From Sphingomonas faeni (GTDB lineage Bacteria; Pseudomonadota; Alphaproteobacteria; Sphingomonadales; Sphingomonadaceae): a stretch of 64,000 nt of DNA. The DNA lies in contig NZ_JANBVH010000008.1 in the NCBI RefSeq assembly GCF_024273235.1, positions 1-64,000 on the forward strand, in the 5' to 3' direction. Below the pieces are notes generated by a model. That model made no database searches, had not been told where the DNA came from, and worked only from the letters and a program-made list of their open reading frames with translations. Shown in pieces: positions 25,116 through 33,570 of the stretch; the stretch's first letter is position 1, and each line of letters starts with the position of its first letter. A program made the position numbers and the translations under genes.

Positions 25116-26357
25116 CTAGCCGTTCGCGACGGGGCGCGTGCCCGGCTTGGTTGAGGGGGTCAGCATCGTGTGGTTGCGGTTGGCGTCCGAGCCGGGCGCA
25201 CTGTTCGCGCCGTCCCGTTTTATGTCGGCCGGTGCGGTCCAATGTTTCCCGCTTCCCTTCTGGTCGGCATCCTTCATCAAGGCGCCTTCGACGCGCTCGG
25301 ACGAATCCTGCGGACCCTTGCCGCCATTGACGCCCGGCATCGCCATACCGGCATGCGAGTCCCCCCCGCCCTTGCCGCCGTGCATCATCTGCGACATGCA
25401 GACCTTGCCGGGCTGAACGCACTGTTCGACGACCAGCTTGAACATGTCCGGCTCGACCGCATTGTAATAGCGGACCGGCACCTTCTCGCTCGGCTTCTCC
25501 AGCTGGAGATAGCTGGCGCGGTTCAAACCGCCGCCGCGCTGCTTGACCTGGTTGATCCAGGCATCGAAGCCCGCGTCGCTCACGCCGTGGAAGCGGAAGC
25601 GCATGCCCGAGAAGCCTGCACCGCTATAGTTGGACGAGAAGCCCTCGTAGTTGCCGGGCTTGTTGATGACCGCGTTCAGCGTCGTCTGCATGCCGGGCAT
25701 CGTGTAGATCATGCCGGCGAGCGCAGGGATGTAGAACGCATTCATCACCGACGACGAGGTCATCGAGAAGCGGATCGGGCGATCGACCGGTGCGGCCAGT
25801 TCGTTGACCGTGGCGATGCCGTATTCCGGATAGATGAACAGCCACTTCCAATCGAGCGCGACGACCTGCACCTCGAGCGGCTTGCCTGCACCATTGGCAC
25901 CGTTGCCGACCTGCTGCTTGTCGACCAGATTGCCGACCGGCACATTGTTCGCGAGCGTCGGCGTATCGGGCTTGATCCGGCCGAGCGGGCGATACGGATC
26001 GAGCAGATGCGTGCTGGTCCAGGTCAGCGCGCCGAGCGCGATGATGATCAGCAGCGGCACGCCCCAGATCAGCAGCTCGAGGCCGACCGAGTGATCCCAG
26101 TTGGGCTCGTACTTGGCGGCCTTGTTCGACTGGCGATAGCGGAACGCGAAGAACAGGGTCAAAAAGATCACCGGAACGATGATCAGCAGCATCAGCCCGG
26201 TCGAGATCAGCACCAGATCGCGCTGCTGCACTGCGATATCGCCGGAGGGCGACATCACAACCCAGTCGCAACCGCTGGTGAGCAATGCCAAGGGCATGGC
26301 AACCAACCATTTTCGGGCCGAGATTTTGGTGCGGGAAAGCTGTGTCACGACGGTCAT
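25116..26357 (-). CDS. cyoA: Cytochrome o ubiquinol oxidase subunit II (lipoprotein)
   Basis: The 413-residue subunit II has a lipoprotein signal (LLTSGC, acylated Cys 30), two membrane helices (about 46-72 and 92-113) and a periplasmic cupredoxin domain in which the CuA cysteine/histidine ligands are missing, as expected for a quinol oxidase. It is about 100 residues longer than E. coli CyoA (315): a Gly/Asn insertion at about 137-160, and after the usual domain a tail with a Cys pair (313, 320), a Met/His-rich stretch (321-341) and a polar 70-residue end. First gene of cyoABCD-surf1-regBA. A perfect palindrome lies 37 bases upstream. Confidence 0.95.
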   Translation of the reverse strand: MTVVTQLSRTKISARKWLVAMPLALLTSGCDWVVMSPSGDIAVQQRDLVLISTGLMLLIIVPVIFLTLFFAFRYRQSNKAAKYEPNWDHSVGLELLIWGVPLLIIIALGALTWTSTHLLDPYRPLGRIKPDTPTLANNVPVGNLVDKQQVGNGANGAGKPLEVQVVALDWKWLFIYPEYGIATVNELAAPVDRPIRFSMTSSSVMNAFYIPALAGMIYTMPGMQTTLNAVINKPGNYEGFSSNYSGAGFSGMRFRFHGVSDAGFDAWINQVKQRGGGLNRASYLQLEKPSEKVPVRYYNAVEPDMFKLVVEQCVQPGKVCMSQMMHGGKGGGDSHAGMAMPGVNGGKGPQDSSERVEGALMKDADQKGSGKHWTAPADIKRDGANSAPGSDANRNHTMLTPSTKPGTRPVANG

Positions 26358-26393
26358 GCGGTCCCCCTACGCCTGCGTTGCGCTGCGCTACAG

Positions 26394-26408
26394 TGGACAA
26401 TTTGTCCA
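26394..26408. promoter_or_regulatory. Palindromic operator candidate upstream of cyoA
   Basis: TGGACAA-T-TTGTCCA, seven-base perfect arms around one base, 37 bases before the cyoA ATG and 122 bases before the divergent transporter gene. No other copy was noticed in the window. It does not look like an FNR box (TTGATnnnnATCAA). It could bind a dimeric repressor for either gene; the protein is unknown. Confidence 0.55.
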
Positions 26409-26530
26409 ATGGGCGCTGCACTGCAACATCGGCATGGCTTTATCATGTCCAAGGGTAGCATAGATTGCCCCTGCCCGCATCCGCCGGAACAGCGTATGAT
26501 GGGTCCGCGCCCCGAAGAGCGAGTTGAAGA

Positions 26531-27862
26531 ATGAGTGCAAACACGATCCCCGAGACGAGCTTCGAAGCCGACGCTCGCAGTATCCACAGCGACGGCGAGC
26601 ACGTCACGCCCGGCGTGATCGCGATCGGCGTGGTGATCGGCCGCACCTCGGAGTTCTTCGACTTCTTCGTCTACGCGATCGCCTCGGTGCTGGTGTTCCC
26701 GACCCTGGTGTTCCCGTATGTCGACCGGCTGCAGGGCACGCTCTATTCGTTTGCGGTATTCGCGCTGGCGTTCATCGCCCGCCCGATCGGCTCGATCATC
26801 TTCATTGCGGTCGATCGCGCGTACGGCCGCAGCGTCAAGCTGACGATGTCGCTGTTCCTGCTCGGCACGTCGACCGTCGCGATGGGGTTCATCCCGAGCT
26901 ATGAGTCGGTCGGCAACTGGTCGGTCGCGATCCTCGCCTTGCTGCGCATCGGCCAGGGTGTCGCGCTCGGCGGTGCCTGGGACGGGCTTGCCTCGCTGCT
27001 GTCGCTCAATGCGCCGGAGAAGCATCGCGGCTGGTACGCGATGCTGCCGCAGCTTGGTGCGCCGATCGGCCTGCTGGTCGCCAGCGGCCTGTTCGCGTTC
27101 TTCGTCGCCGCACTGCCGACCGAGGACTTCTTCGCCTGGGGCTGGCGCTATCCGTTCTTTGTGGCGTTCGCGATCAACGTCGTCGCGCTGTTCGCGCGCC
27201 TTCGTCTCGTCGTGACGCCCGAATTCGAAGACATGTACGCCAAGCGCGAGCTGGAGCCTGCGCCGGTGGTCGAGACCGTGCAGTCGCAGTGGAAGGCGAT
27301 CTGGCTCGGCTCGTTCGTGCCGCTCGCCAGCTTCGCGCTGTTCCACATGGTCACGGTGTTCCCGCTGTCGTGGGTCGTGCTGTTCACGCGTGAATCGGCC
27401 GGTCGCTTCCTGGTGGTCGAAGTCATCGGCGCGATCATCGGTATCGGCGCGATGTTGGTGTCGGGTCTGCTCGCGGACCGATTCGGGCGTCGCACGATGC
27501 TCGGCACGATCGCGGTCCTGATCGCGCTGTTCGCGATCGCCGCACCGTCGCTGCTCGATGGCGGCGATGTCGGCGAGCGCCTGTTCATGGGCATCGGCTT
27601 CCTGCTGTTCGGTCTGTCGTTCGGCCAGTCCTCGGGCGCGATCGCGTCGAGCCTGTCGCCGCAGCATCGCTACACGGGGTCGGCGCTGACGACCGATCTC
27701 GCCTGGTTGTTCGGTGCGGGCTTCGCTCCGCTGGCGGCACTGCTGCTGACGAGCAAGCTCGGGCTGGCGGCGAGCGGCGCGTATCTGTTCTCGGGCGCGG
27801 TGTTCACGCTGATCGCGCTGGGGCTGAACAAGCAGCTCGCCAAGCGCGATATCGCGCGCTGA
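26531..27862 (+). CDS. MFS transporter, metabolite:H+ symporter (MHS) type
   Basis: A 443-residue, 12-helix major facilitator protein. RPIGSIIFIAVDRAYGRSVKLTMSL is the loop 2-3 motif region (DRxGRR-like), LRIGQGVALGGAWDG the helix-4 motif, and a second copy LADRFGRRTMLG follows in the C-terminal half. The long loop 2-3 motif and RIGQG sequence resemble the MHS subgroup that takes up organic acids such as citrate, ketoglutarate or proline. Substrate unknown. It diverges from the cyo operon; the shared 173-base gap includes the palindrome. Several sphingomonads seem to keep this pairing (recollection). Confidence 0.88.
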   Translation: MSANTIPETSFEADARSIHSDGEHVTPGVIAIGVVIGRTSEFFDFFVYAIASVLVFPTLVFPYVDRLQGTLYSFAVFALAFIARPIGSIIFIAVDRAYGRSVKLTMSLFLLGTSTVAMGFIPSYESVGNWSVAILALLRIGQGVALGGAWDGLASLLSLNAPEKHRGWYAMLPQLGAPIGLLVASGLFAFFVAALPTEDFFAWGWRYPFFVAFAINVVALFARLRLVVTPEFEDMYAKRELEPAPVVETVQSQWKAIWLGSFVPLASFALFHMVTVFPLSWVVLFTRESAGRFLVVEVIGAIIGIGAMLVSGLLADRFGRRTMLGTIAVLIALFAIAAPSLLDGGDVGERLFMGIGFLLFGLSFGQSSGAIASSLSPQHRYTGSALTTDLAWLFGAGFAPLAALLLTSKLGLAASGAYLFSGAVFTLIALGLNKQLAKRDIAR

Positions 27863-27891
27863 GGTTTGGGGACAACTAGCTCCCTAACCGA

Positions 27892-28170
27892 CACCACCCC
27901 GGCGAAGGCCGGGGCCCAATTGGTAAGGCTGAAGTAACGGAGCGCTGCCCTTAGTCATCATCGTCCCCCAATTGGGCCCCGGCCTCCGCCGGCGTGGTGG
28001 TGATTGGGATAACTCCAAGCCCTTCCAAAACCGTCGCCTTCCACAACCGTCACACCAGCGAAAGCTGGGGTATTTCTGTTGGCGGACGCCGCGACCCGGA
28101 ACGGGGAGATCCCAGCTGTCCCTGGGATGACGGCAGGAAAGACGTCAGCCGGCGAACGCTGGGATGACGG
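27892..28170. repeat. Adjacent family B and family C elements
   Basis: The 316-base gap between the converging transporter genes is filled by a family B element (27892-28001; arms ACCCCGGCGAAGGCCGGGG and inverse, core GAAGTAACGGAGCGCTGC) and family C arms (28048-28170, one with CACACCAGC in place of CACCCCAGC, and two inverse arms ending at 28128 and 28170). No gene is present. Confidence 0.9.
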
Positions 28171-28178
28171 TTAGGCAG

Positions 28179-29339
28179 TCAGACCCTCCGGCGATCGATC
28201 GCCCAAGACAGCGCCCAGATCGCGAAGCCGCCGAGGGCCAGCGCCGTCCCGACCCAGCCGGTCGAGGGCAGGCCGAAGCCGCCCGCGATAGCCAGACCGC
28301 CAAGCCAGGGCCCGAGCGCGTTCGCGGTGTTGAACGCGGAATGGTTAAGCGCCGCCGCCAGGGTCTGCGCCTCTTCCGCGATATCCATCAGCCGGGTCTG
28401 CAGGATCGTCGACAGGCCTCCGCCGCAGCCGATCAGCACCACCACCGGCAACATCGCCCAGAGGTGCGGCGTGGCTGGCGCGTAGAGCGCTAGCGCCCCT
28501 GCCCCGAACAACAGCGTGATCCCCGCCGCCGGCATCAGCGCGACGTCGGCGGCCTTGGCGCAGACCAGGGTGCCGATCGTCAGGCCGACGCCGAACAGCG
28601 CGAACGCGACGGGGGTGAAGGCGGACGACACGCCGGTAACGTCGGTCAGTGTCGAGGCGAGGTAGGTGTAGACGCAGAAGATCCCGCCAAAGCCGATCGC
28701 GCCGATCGCCAGCGTCAGCCACACCTGGCCATTGCGCAGCGCCGCGAGTTCGCCGAGCGGGCTGGCGTCCTTCGCAGGCCGCAACACCGGCGCGAAGCGG
28801 AACAGCATCACCACCGTCGCCGCGGCGATGATCGCGACGACCCCGAACCCCCAGCGCCAGCCGAACCACTGGCCGAGACCGTTGGCGAGCGGCACCCCGG
28901 CGATCGTCGCGATCGTGAGCCCCAGCATCATCCGCGACACCGCCTGCGAACGCCGCTCATGCGCGACCATCGACGCCGCGACCAGCGATCCGACGCCGAA
29001 ATACGCGCCGTGCGGCAAACCGCTCAGGAACCGGGCCAGCAGCATGAGGTGATAGGTCGGCGCGAGCGCGGACAGTCCGTTGGCGATTCCCAGAAACGTC
29101 ATCAAGGCGATCAGCAGCGTGCGCCGTTCGATCTTCGCCGCCAGCACGGCGATCGTCGGCGCCCCCACGACCACGCCGAGCGCATAAGCGCTGATGACGT
29201 GGCCCGCGGTCGGCTCATCGATCCCGAGCCCCCGCGCGAACTGCGGCAACAGGCTCATCGCGGCGAATTCGGTGGTGCCGATCGCAAACCCGCCGACGGC
29301 GAGCGCGAGCAGCGCCATGCGCGTATCGACTGGTTTCAT
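28179..29339 (-). CDS. MFS transporter (DHA1, AraJ-like exporter)
   Basis: A 386-residue 12-helix transporter. GGFAIGTTEFAAMSLLPQFA at the N-terminus is the typical opening of the arabinose-efflux/AraJ-type DHA1 group; the loop 2-3 motif is AAKIERRTLL and helix 4 begins RFLSGLPHGAYFGVGSL. Such proteins usually expel drugs or metabolites. It is alone on its strand, with repeats at its 3' end. Substrate unknown. Confidence 0.9.
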   Translation of the reverse strand: MKPVDTRMALLALAVGGFAIGTTEFAAMSLLPQFARGLGIDEPTAGHVISAYALGVVVGAPTIAVLAAKIERRTLLIALMTFLGIANGLSALAPTYHLMLLARFLSGLPHGAYFGVGSLVAASMVAHERRSQAVSRMMLGLTIATIAGVPLANGLGQWFGWRWGFGVVAIIAAATVVMLFRFAPVLRPAKDASPLGELAALRNGQVWLTLAIGAIGFGGIFCVYTYLASTLTDVTGVSSAFTPVAFALFGVGLTIGTLVCAKAADVALMPAAGITLLFGAGALALYAPATPHLWAMLPVVVLIGCGGGLSTILQTRLMDIAEEAQTLAAALNHSAFNTANALGPWLGGLAIAGGFGLPSTGWVGTALALGGFAIWALSWAIDRRRV

Positions 29340-29402
29340 GCGGAGGTGGCTTTCGTAAATCGGTGCGGCAGCAACATGCTGCGCCGCAACATACGCCTCC
29401 TA

Positions 29403-30020
29403 TCAGCCCGGCCGACGCATTTTGAACAAGGAATCCTCCGTGATGGCAAAGTAATCCGCGGGGCCGCCGCCGCGCAGGATCGGTTGCGCGCGCGCCGTCT
29501 GGTACACACCGTCCTCCAGCATCGCCGGGTCGATGTGGATCGCGACCGCTTCGCCCAGCACCAGCCACTGGTCGAGCGCGCGGCCTTCCTTGGTCTCGAG
29601 CCGGATCAGCTGCGTCAGTCTGCATTCGAACTGCGCGCGGCTGGCGGCGACGCGCGCCGGCTTCACCTTGGTCGAGGGTGCCATGTCGAGCCCGGCCAGC
29701 GCGAACTCGTCGACGTCGGCGGGCACGGTCGCCGACGTCGCATTCATCGCCTCGCCGAGATCGCGGGTGACGAGGTTCCAGACGAACTCGCCGGTCGCCT
29801 CGATATTGGCAACGCTGTCCTTCCAGCCCATCGACGAGAAGCCGATGATCGGCGGATTATAGTTGAACAGGTTGAAGAACGAATAGGGCGCGAGGTTCGG
29901 CACGCCATCCGCCGATACCGTGCTGACCCAGCCGATCGGCCGCGGCGCGACGATCGCGTTCAAGGGATCGTGCGGCAGGCGGTGGCCGTTTGCGGGTTCG
30001 TAAGAATGCCATTCGATCAT
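29403..30020 (-). CDS. Flavin reductase family protein (FMN split barrel)
   Basis: A 205-residue flavin reductase-like protein: IVAPRPIGWVSTVSADGVPNLAPYSFFN is the family FMN-binding strand pair, and WKDSVANIEATGEFVWNLVTRDLGEAMN follows as in DIM6/NTAB proteins. Likely reduces or stores FMN, or acts as an oxidoreductase of the same fold. It is unpaired: an MFS gene follows and the cytochrome b gene diverges. Specific reaction unknown. Confidence 0.9.
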   Translation of the reverse strand: MIEWHSYEPANGHRLPHDPLNAIVAPRPIGWVSTVSADGVPNLAPYSFFNLFNYNPPIIGFSSMGWKDSVANIEATGEFVWNLVTRDLGEAMNATSATVPADVDEFALAGLDMAPSTKVKPARVAASRAQFECRLTQLIRLETKEGRALDQWLVLGEAVAIHIDPAMLEDGVYQTARAQPILRGGGPADYFAITEDSLFKMRRPG

Positions 30021-30071
30021 GCGCTTATCCCTGCTAGGATCGGGTTCGACTGGCTATAGCGAAGGCCGCGC

Positions 30072-30842
30072 ATGAACGATCCCATTGCCTACTCCGATTC
30101 CGTCCGCGGTTCCGTCCCTGGTTCCGTGGTGGTCGTCAAACGCCACAAGCTGGCGACCCGCGTCTGGCACTGGGTGACGGTGGTGACGATGTTCATCATG
30201 ATCGGCAGCGGGATCGGCATCCTGAAAGCCCATCCGCGGCTGTATTGGGGCAGATACGGCGCGAATTTCGACACCGCCTGGACGACGCTGGACCAGTGGC
30301 CGGGATGGGTGGTGACGCTGCTCAACCTGCTGACGATCCCGGCGAGCTACAATCTCGCCATCTCGCGGCGCTGGCATTTGCTGTTCGCGCTGGTGCTGAG
30401 CTTCGCGCTGCTCGGGTTCATGATCGTGAGCCTGATCAACCGGCATTTCCAGCGCGACCTCCGCGTCCGCGCCGCCGAGCTTTCGCCGCGCGAAGTGGCG
30501 CATGACGTGAAGGAGCATCTCGCCTTCCGCTTTCATGATCCGAAGCGGCCGGGCGCGTACAATATCCTCCAGAAGCTGTCGTACGTGGCGACGATCTTCG
30601 TGCTGATCCCGGTGATGATCCTGACCGGGCTCGCCATGTCGCCGAACATGGATGCCGCATGGCCGTGGCTGCTGGAGATTTTCGGCGGGCGGCAATCGGC
30701 GCGCTCGATCCACTTCATCGCCGCCACCGGACTGGTGCTGTTCATAATCGCCCATCTCGCGCTGGTCATTCTCGCCGGCGCCTGGAACGAGGTTCGGTCG
30801 ATGATCACCGGACGCTGGGCCGTGCCGGAGGACGTCGCATGA
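30072..30842 (+). CDS. Cytochrome b (b561/hydrogenase-gamma type) membrane subunit
   Basis: A 256-residue inner-membrane protein with four to five helices. Haem-binding histidine candidates are in KRHKLATRVWHWVTV (about 24-38), RRWHLLFALVL and SIHFIAATGLVLFIIAHLALV. The pattern fits the cytochrome b/b6 domain shared by Ni/Fe-hydrogenase and formate dehydrogenase gamma subunits. The stop overlaps the start of a molybdopterin enzyme gene (ATGA), so this is very likely the quinone-linked membrane anchor for that enzyme. It is not the MsrQ/YedZ type that usually partners MsrP. Confidence 0.87.
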   Translation: MNDPIAYSDSVRGSVPGSVVVVKRHKLATRVWHWVTVVTMFIMIGSGIGILKAHPRLYWGRYGANFDTAWTTLDQWPGWVVTLLNLLTIPASYNLAISRRWHLLFALVLSFALLGFMIVSLINRHFQRDLRVRAAELSPREVAHDVKEHLAFRFHDPKRPGAYNILQKLSYVATIFVLIPVMILTGLAMSPNMDAAWPWLLEIFGGRQSARSIHFIAATGLVLFIIAHLALVILAGAWNEVRSMITGRWAVPEDVA

Positions 30843-31600
30843 GTTCGTTGATTACCCGCCGGTCACTCGTTGTCGGTGCGACCGTCGGCGCGGGAGCGCT
30901 GCTGACCGGGTGCGACAAGATCGCCGCGAACCCCGAGGCGCGCAAAATCCTGTTCATGGGCGAGGACATGAACCGGGGGCTGCAACGCGCGCTGACGAAC
31001 CGCAACGCGCTCGCACCAGAGTTCACCCCCGCGCAAATGTCGCCGATCTTCCGCTCGAATGGCACGCGCGATCCGGGAACGCCTGGATACACCGCGATGG
31101 TCGCGAACAACTTCGCGGATTACCGGCTCAAAGTCGGCGGGCTGGTCGATCGGCCGTTGTCGGTGACGTTGCCGCAACTCCGCCAGATGCCGTCGCGCAC
31201 GCAAATCACGCGGCACGATTGCGTCGAGGGGTGGAGCGCGATCGGCAAATGGCATGGACCGAAGCTCGGCGCGCTGCTCCAGGCCGCCCGGATCCGCGAC
31301 ACCGCACGCTACATCGTCTTCACCTGCGCCGACCTGTACCGCGGCACGCCCTATTACGAGTCGATCGATCTGGTCGACGCGTTCCACCCGCAGACGATCC
31401 TGGCTTGGGCGCTCAACGACCGCGTGCTCGACGTCGCACACGGTGCGCCCGTCCGGCTGCGCGTCGAGCGGCAACTCGGCTACAAGCACGCGAAGTATGT
31501 GATGGCGATCGACGCGGTCGAAAGCCTCGCCGGGATCGGCAAGGGCAAGGGCGGATATTGGGAAGATAACGTGGATTATGACTGGTATGCAGGAATCTGA
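30839..31600 (+). CDS. Molybdopterin-dependent oxidoreductase, Tat lipoprotein (SUOX-fold)
   Basis: A 253-residue periplasmic molybdoenzyme of the sulfite-oxidase/MsrP fold. The N-terminus has both a twin-arginine motif (TRRSLVVG, 6-13) and a lipobox (LLTGC, Cys 25), so it should be Tat-exported and membrane-anchored. Cys 128 in RHDCVEGWSAIGKWHG is the expected molybdenum ligand, followed by YESIDLVDAFHPQTILAWALN and GAPVRLRVERQLGYKHAKYV. Start 30839 overlaps the cytochrome b stop. Substrate is not known; the repair of oxidised methionine is one possibility for this fold, but the partner differs from MsrQ. Confidence 0.9.
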   Translation: MSSLITRRSLVVGATVGAGALLTGCDKIAANPEARKILFMGEDMNRGLQRALTNRNALAPEFTPAQMSPIFRSNGTRDPGTPGYTAMVANNFADYRLKVGGLVDRPLSVTLPQLRQMPSRTQITRHDCVEGWSAIGKWHGPKLGALLQAARIRDTARYIVFTCADLYRGTPYYESIDLVDAFHPQTILAWALNDRVLDVAHGAPVRLRVERQLGYKHAKYVMAIDAVESLAGIGKGKGGYWEDNVDYDWYAGI

Positions 31601-31649
31601 ACCGCCGCGGGGGTAGCGCAATTCCGTACCAGTCATTAGCTAAAGCAGC

Positions 31650-32876
31650 ATGGCTCTTTTCGATCGTTTCCTGGCCCGGCAGGTTAAAACCGGCGAACTC
31701 ACTTTGGTCCATCCGGACGGCACGACCAAGCATTTCGGCAAGCCCGACCCCGCCTATAACCCCGTCACGATCCGGCTGACGCAACCCGGCGTGGCCGGCG
31801 CGATCGTCCGCCACCCGGCTCTCGGCGCGGCGGAGGCGTTCATGGACGGGCGCCTTGCAATCGACCGCGGCGACATCCGCGATCTGGTCAATCTTCTCAA
31901 GGGCAACAGCCCGTGGGAGCGGGGCGGCGGGCTCAATCCGTCGCTGCCGATCAAGCTGCTCGACAAGGTCGTCCACCGAGTCGACCGCGTGAACATGGCG
32001 CGCCGGTCGAAGAAGAACGTCGCGCATCATTACGACCTGTCGGACCGGCTGTACGACCTGTTCCTCGATGCCGACCGGCAATATTCCTGCGCGTACTTCA
32101 CCGATCCGGGCAACAGCCTGGAGCAGGCGCAGAGCGACAAGAAGGCGCATATCGCCGCCAAGCTGGCGATCCAGCCGGGGATGCGCGTGCTCGACATCGG
32201 CTGCGGCTGGGGCGGCATGGCGCTGTATTTGCATGCGAAGACCGGCGCCGAGGTGCTGGGCGTGACGCTTTCCGAAGAGCAGTTGAAGGTCGCCCGCCGT
32301 CGTGCCGAGGAGGCCGGTGTCGCCGACAAGGTGAAGTTCGAGCTGATCGATTACCGCGCGCTGACGGGCAGTTTCGACCGGATCGTGTCGGTCGGGATGT
32401 TCGAGCATGTCGGCCCGGCGCACTACAAGGCGTTCTTCCGCAAATGCCGCGATCTGCTGACCGAGGAGGGCGTGATGCTGCTCCACACGATCGGCCGAAT
32501 GGGCGGGCCGGGCGTCACCGACACGTTCACGACGAAATACATCTTCCCGGGCGGGTATAACCCGGCGCTGTCGGAGATCGTGCGCGGCTACGAGGGTCTT
32601 AAGTTCTTCCCGACCGATATCGAGGTGTTGCGCGTGCATTACGCGCTGACGATCGACCACTGGTATGACCGGACGGTGGCCGCGAAGGACGCGATCGTCG
32701 CGCTGTACGACGAGCGATTCTACCGGATGTGGACGTTCTATCTGGCGGGGGCCGCGGCGGCGTTCCGGACCGGCGGGATGGTCAACTACCAGGTCCAGCT
32801 GTCGAAGAGCCGGATGACCCTGCCGCTGACGCGCGACTACATGATCGAGGGCGAGCGGGCGTTGCGGGAGGGCTGA
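31650..32876 (+). CDS. cfa: Cyclopropane-fatty-acyl-phospholipid synthase
   Basis: A 408-residue SAM-dependent enzyme that adds a methylene bridge to unsaturated acyl chains of membrane lipids. N-terminal lipid-binding region (1-120), then SAM motif VLDIGCGWGGMALYLH (about 185-200) and the family blocks HHYDLSDRLYDLFLDADRQYSCAYF, GMFEHVGPAHYKAFF and HTIGR. Length fits the CFA family. Begins about 50 bases after the molybdoenzyme. Its 3' end meets a family E repeat shared with the convergent EF-hand gene. Confidence 0.94.
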   Translation: MALFDRFLARQVKTGELTLVHPDGTTKHFGKPDPAYNPVTIRLTQPGVAGAIVRHPALGAAEAFMDGRLAIDRGDIRDLVNLLKGNSPWERGGGLNPSLPIKLLDKVVHRVDRVNMARRSKKNVAHHYDLSDRLYDLFLDADRQYSCAYFTDPGNSLEQAQSDKKAHIAAKLAIQPGMRVLDIGCGWGGMALYLHAKTGAEVLGVTLSEEQLKVARRRAEEAGVADKVKFELIDYRALTGSFDRIVSVGMFEHVGPAHYKAFFRKCRDLLTEEGVMLLHTIGRMGGPGVTDTFTTKYIFPGGYNPALSEIVRGYEGLKFFPTDIEVLRVHYALTIDHWYDRTVAAKDAIVALYDERFYRMWTFYLAGAAAAFRTGGMVNYQVQLSKSRMTLPLTRDYMIEGERALREG

Positions 32877-32880
32877 CCTG

Positions 32881-33018
32881 CTCCCCTCCCTGAAAGGGAG
32901 GGGCTTAACCTGCTCCCCTCCCTGGAAGGGAGGGGCTGGGGGTGGGTCGGCCGCTTGGGATCAGCGGCGCCCGCAAAACGGGCCGACCCACCCCTAACCC
33001 CTCCCTTCCAGGGAGGGG
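32881..33018. repeat. Family E palindromic element (copy 1 of 2)
   Basis: Two copies of CTCCCCTCCCTGAAAGGGAGGGG-type hairpins, then GGGGGTGGGTCGGC, a variable centre, the inverse GCCGACCCACCCC and the inverse hairpin CCCCTCCCTTCCAGGGAGGGG. Lies between the converging cfa and EF-hand genes. Second copy at 40041. Confidence 0.92.
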
Positions 33019-33032
33019 AACCCGGTTGCGCT

Positions 33033-33422
33033 TCAGCGTGGCCCCTGCACTTCCGCCTTGGCCGCAGCGCGCTCGTCGCCGCCGATCTTGCCATCCTTGT
33101 TCGCATCGTATTTCGCGAACGTCGCCGCGAGCAGCGCCTGCGCCTCGGCTTGCGTCACCTTGCCGTCCTTGTTCTTGTCCGCGCTCGTGAACCACAGGTC
33201 CGCAAGGCGCTTGGCGTGGACCGGGTCCGGGCGGCCCGGCCCGACCTTCATGTTGCTGATCCGGCCCTGCACTTCGGCGCGCGTGAGGACGCCGTCCTTG
33301 TTGGTGTCCGACGCGGCGAATTCGGTCTTGAACTTGGCGGAGGCGGACGCGCGGGTTTCCTGCGCGAGCGCCGGGCTCGCGAGACCGGCGAGAACGAGAA
33401 CGGTAAGGCTTTGGCGTAGCAC
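33033..33422 (-). CDS. Secreted EF-hand protein
   Basis: A 129-residue protein with a Sec signal peptide (VLRQSLTVLVLAGLASPALA, cleavage before QET) and three canonical calcium loops: DTNKDGVLTRAE (39-50), DKNKDGKVTQAE (82-93) and DANKDGKIGGDE (106-117). I start at GTG 33422 since it opens the signal peptide with a GGAG 10 bases upstream; a longer in-frame ATG start would bury the signal peptide. Probably periplasmic calcium binding. Diverges from argG over 148 bases. Confidence 0.87.
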   Translation of the reverse strand: MLRQSLTVLVLAGLASPALAQETRASASAKFKTEFAASDTNKDGVLTRAEVQGRISNMKVGPGRPDPVHAKRLADLWFTSADKNKDGKVTQAEAQALLAATFAKYDANKDGKIGGDERAAAKAEVQGPR

Positions 33423-33570
33423 GGTGCGGTAACTCCAGAGGATTTGCGGCGCGAATAGACCGGTTTGGTTGTACGCGCCATGAATGCGGGAGTTGCATGC
33501 GGCCGGTTGCATGGAAGCCGCCCAACGCATAGGGGCGCGGACATTGGACATTGCCCGAAGGACCCTGCCC

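Noticed and set aside
23085..25154. Long open frame antisense to cyoB
   Set aside because: His/Arg/Asp-rich low-information protein, a codon-bias shadow of cyoB.
25116..26357. cyoA as a cytochrome c oxidase subunit II
   Set aside because: The CuA ligand set is missing, and the quinol-site residues of subunit I are kept.
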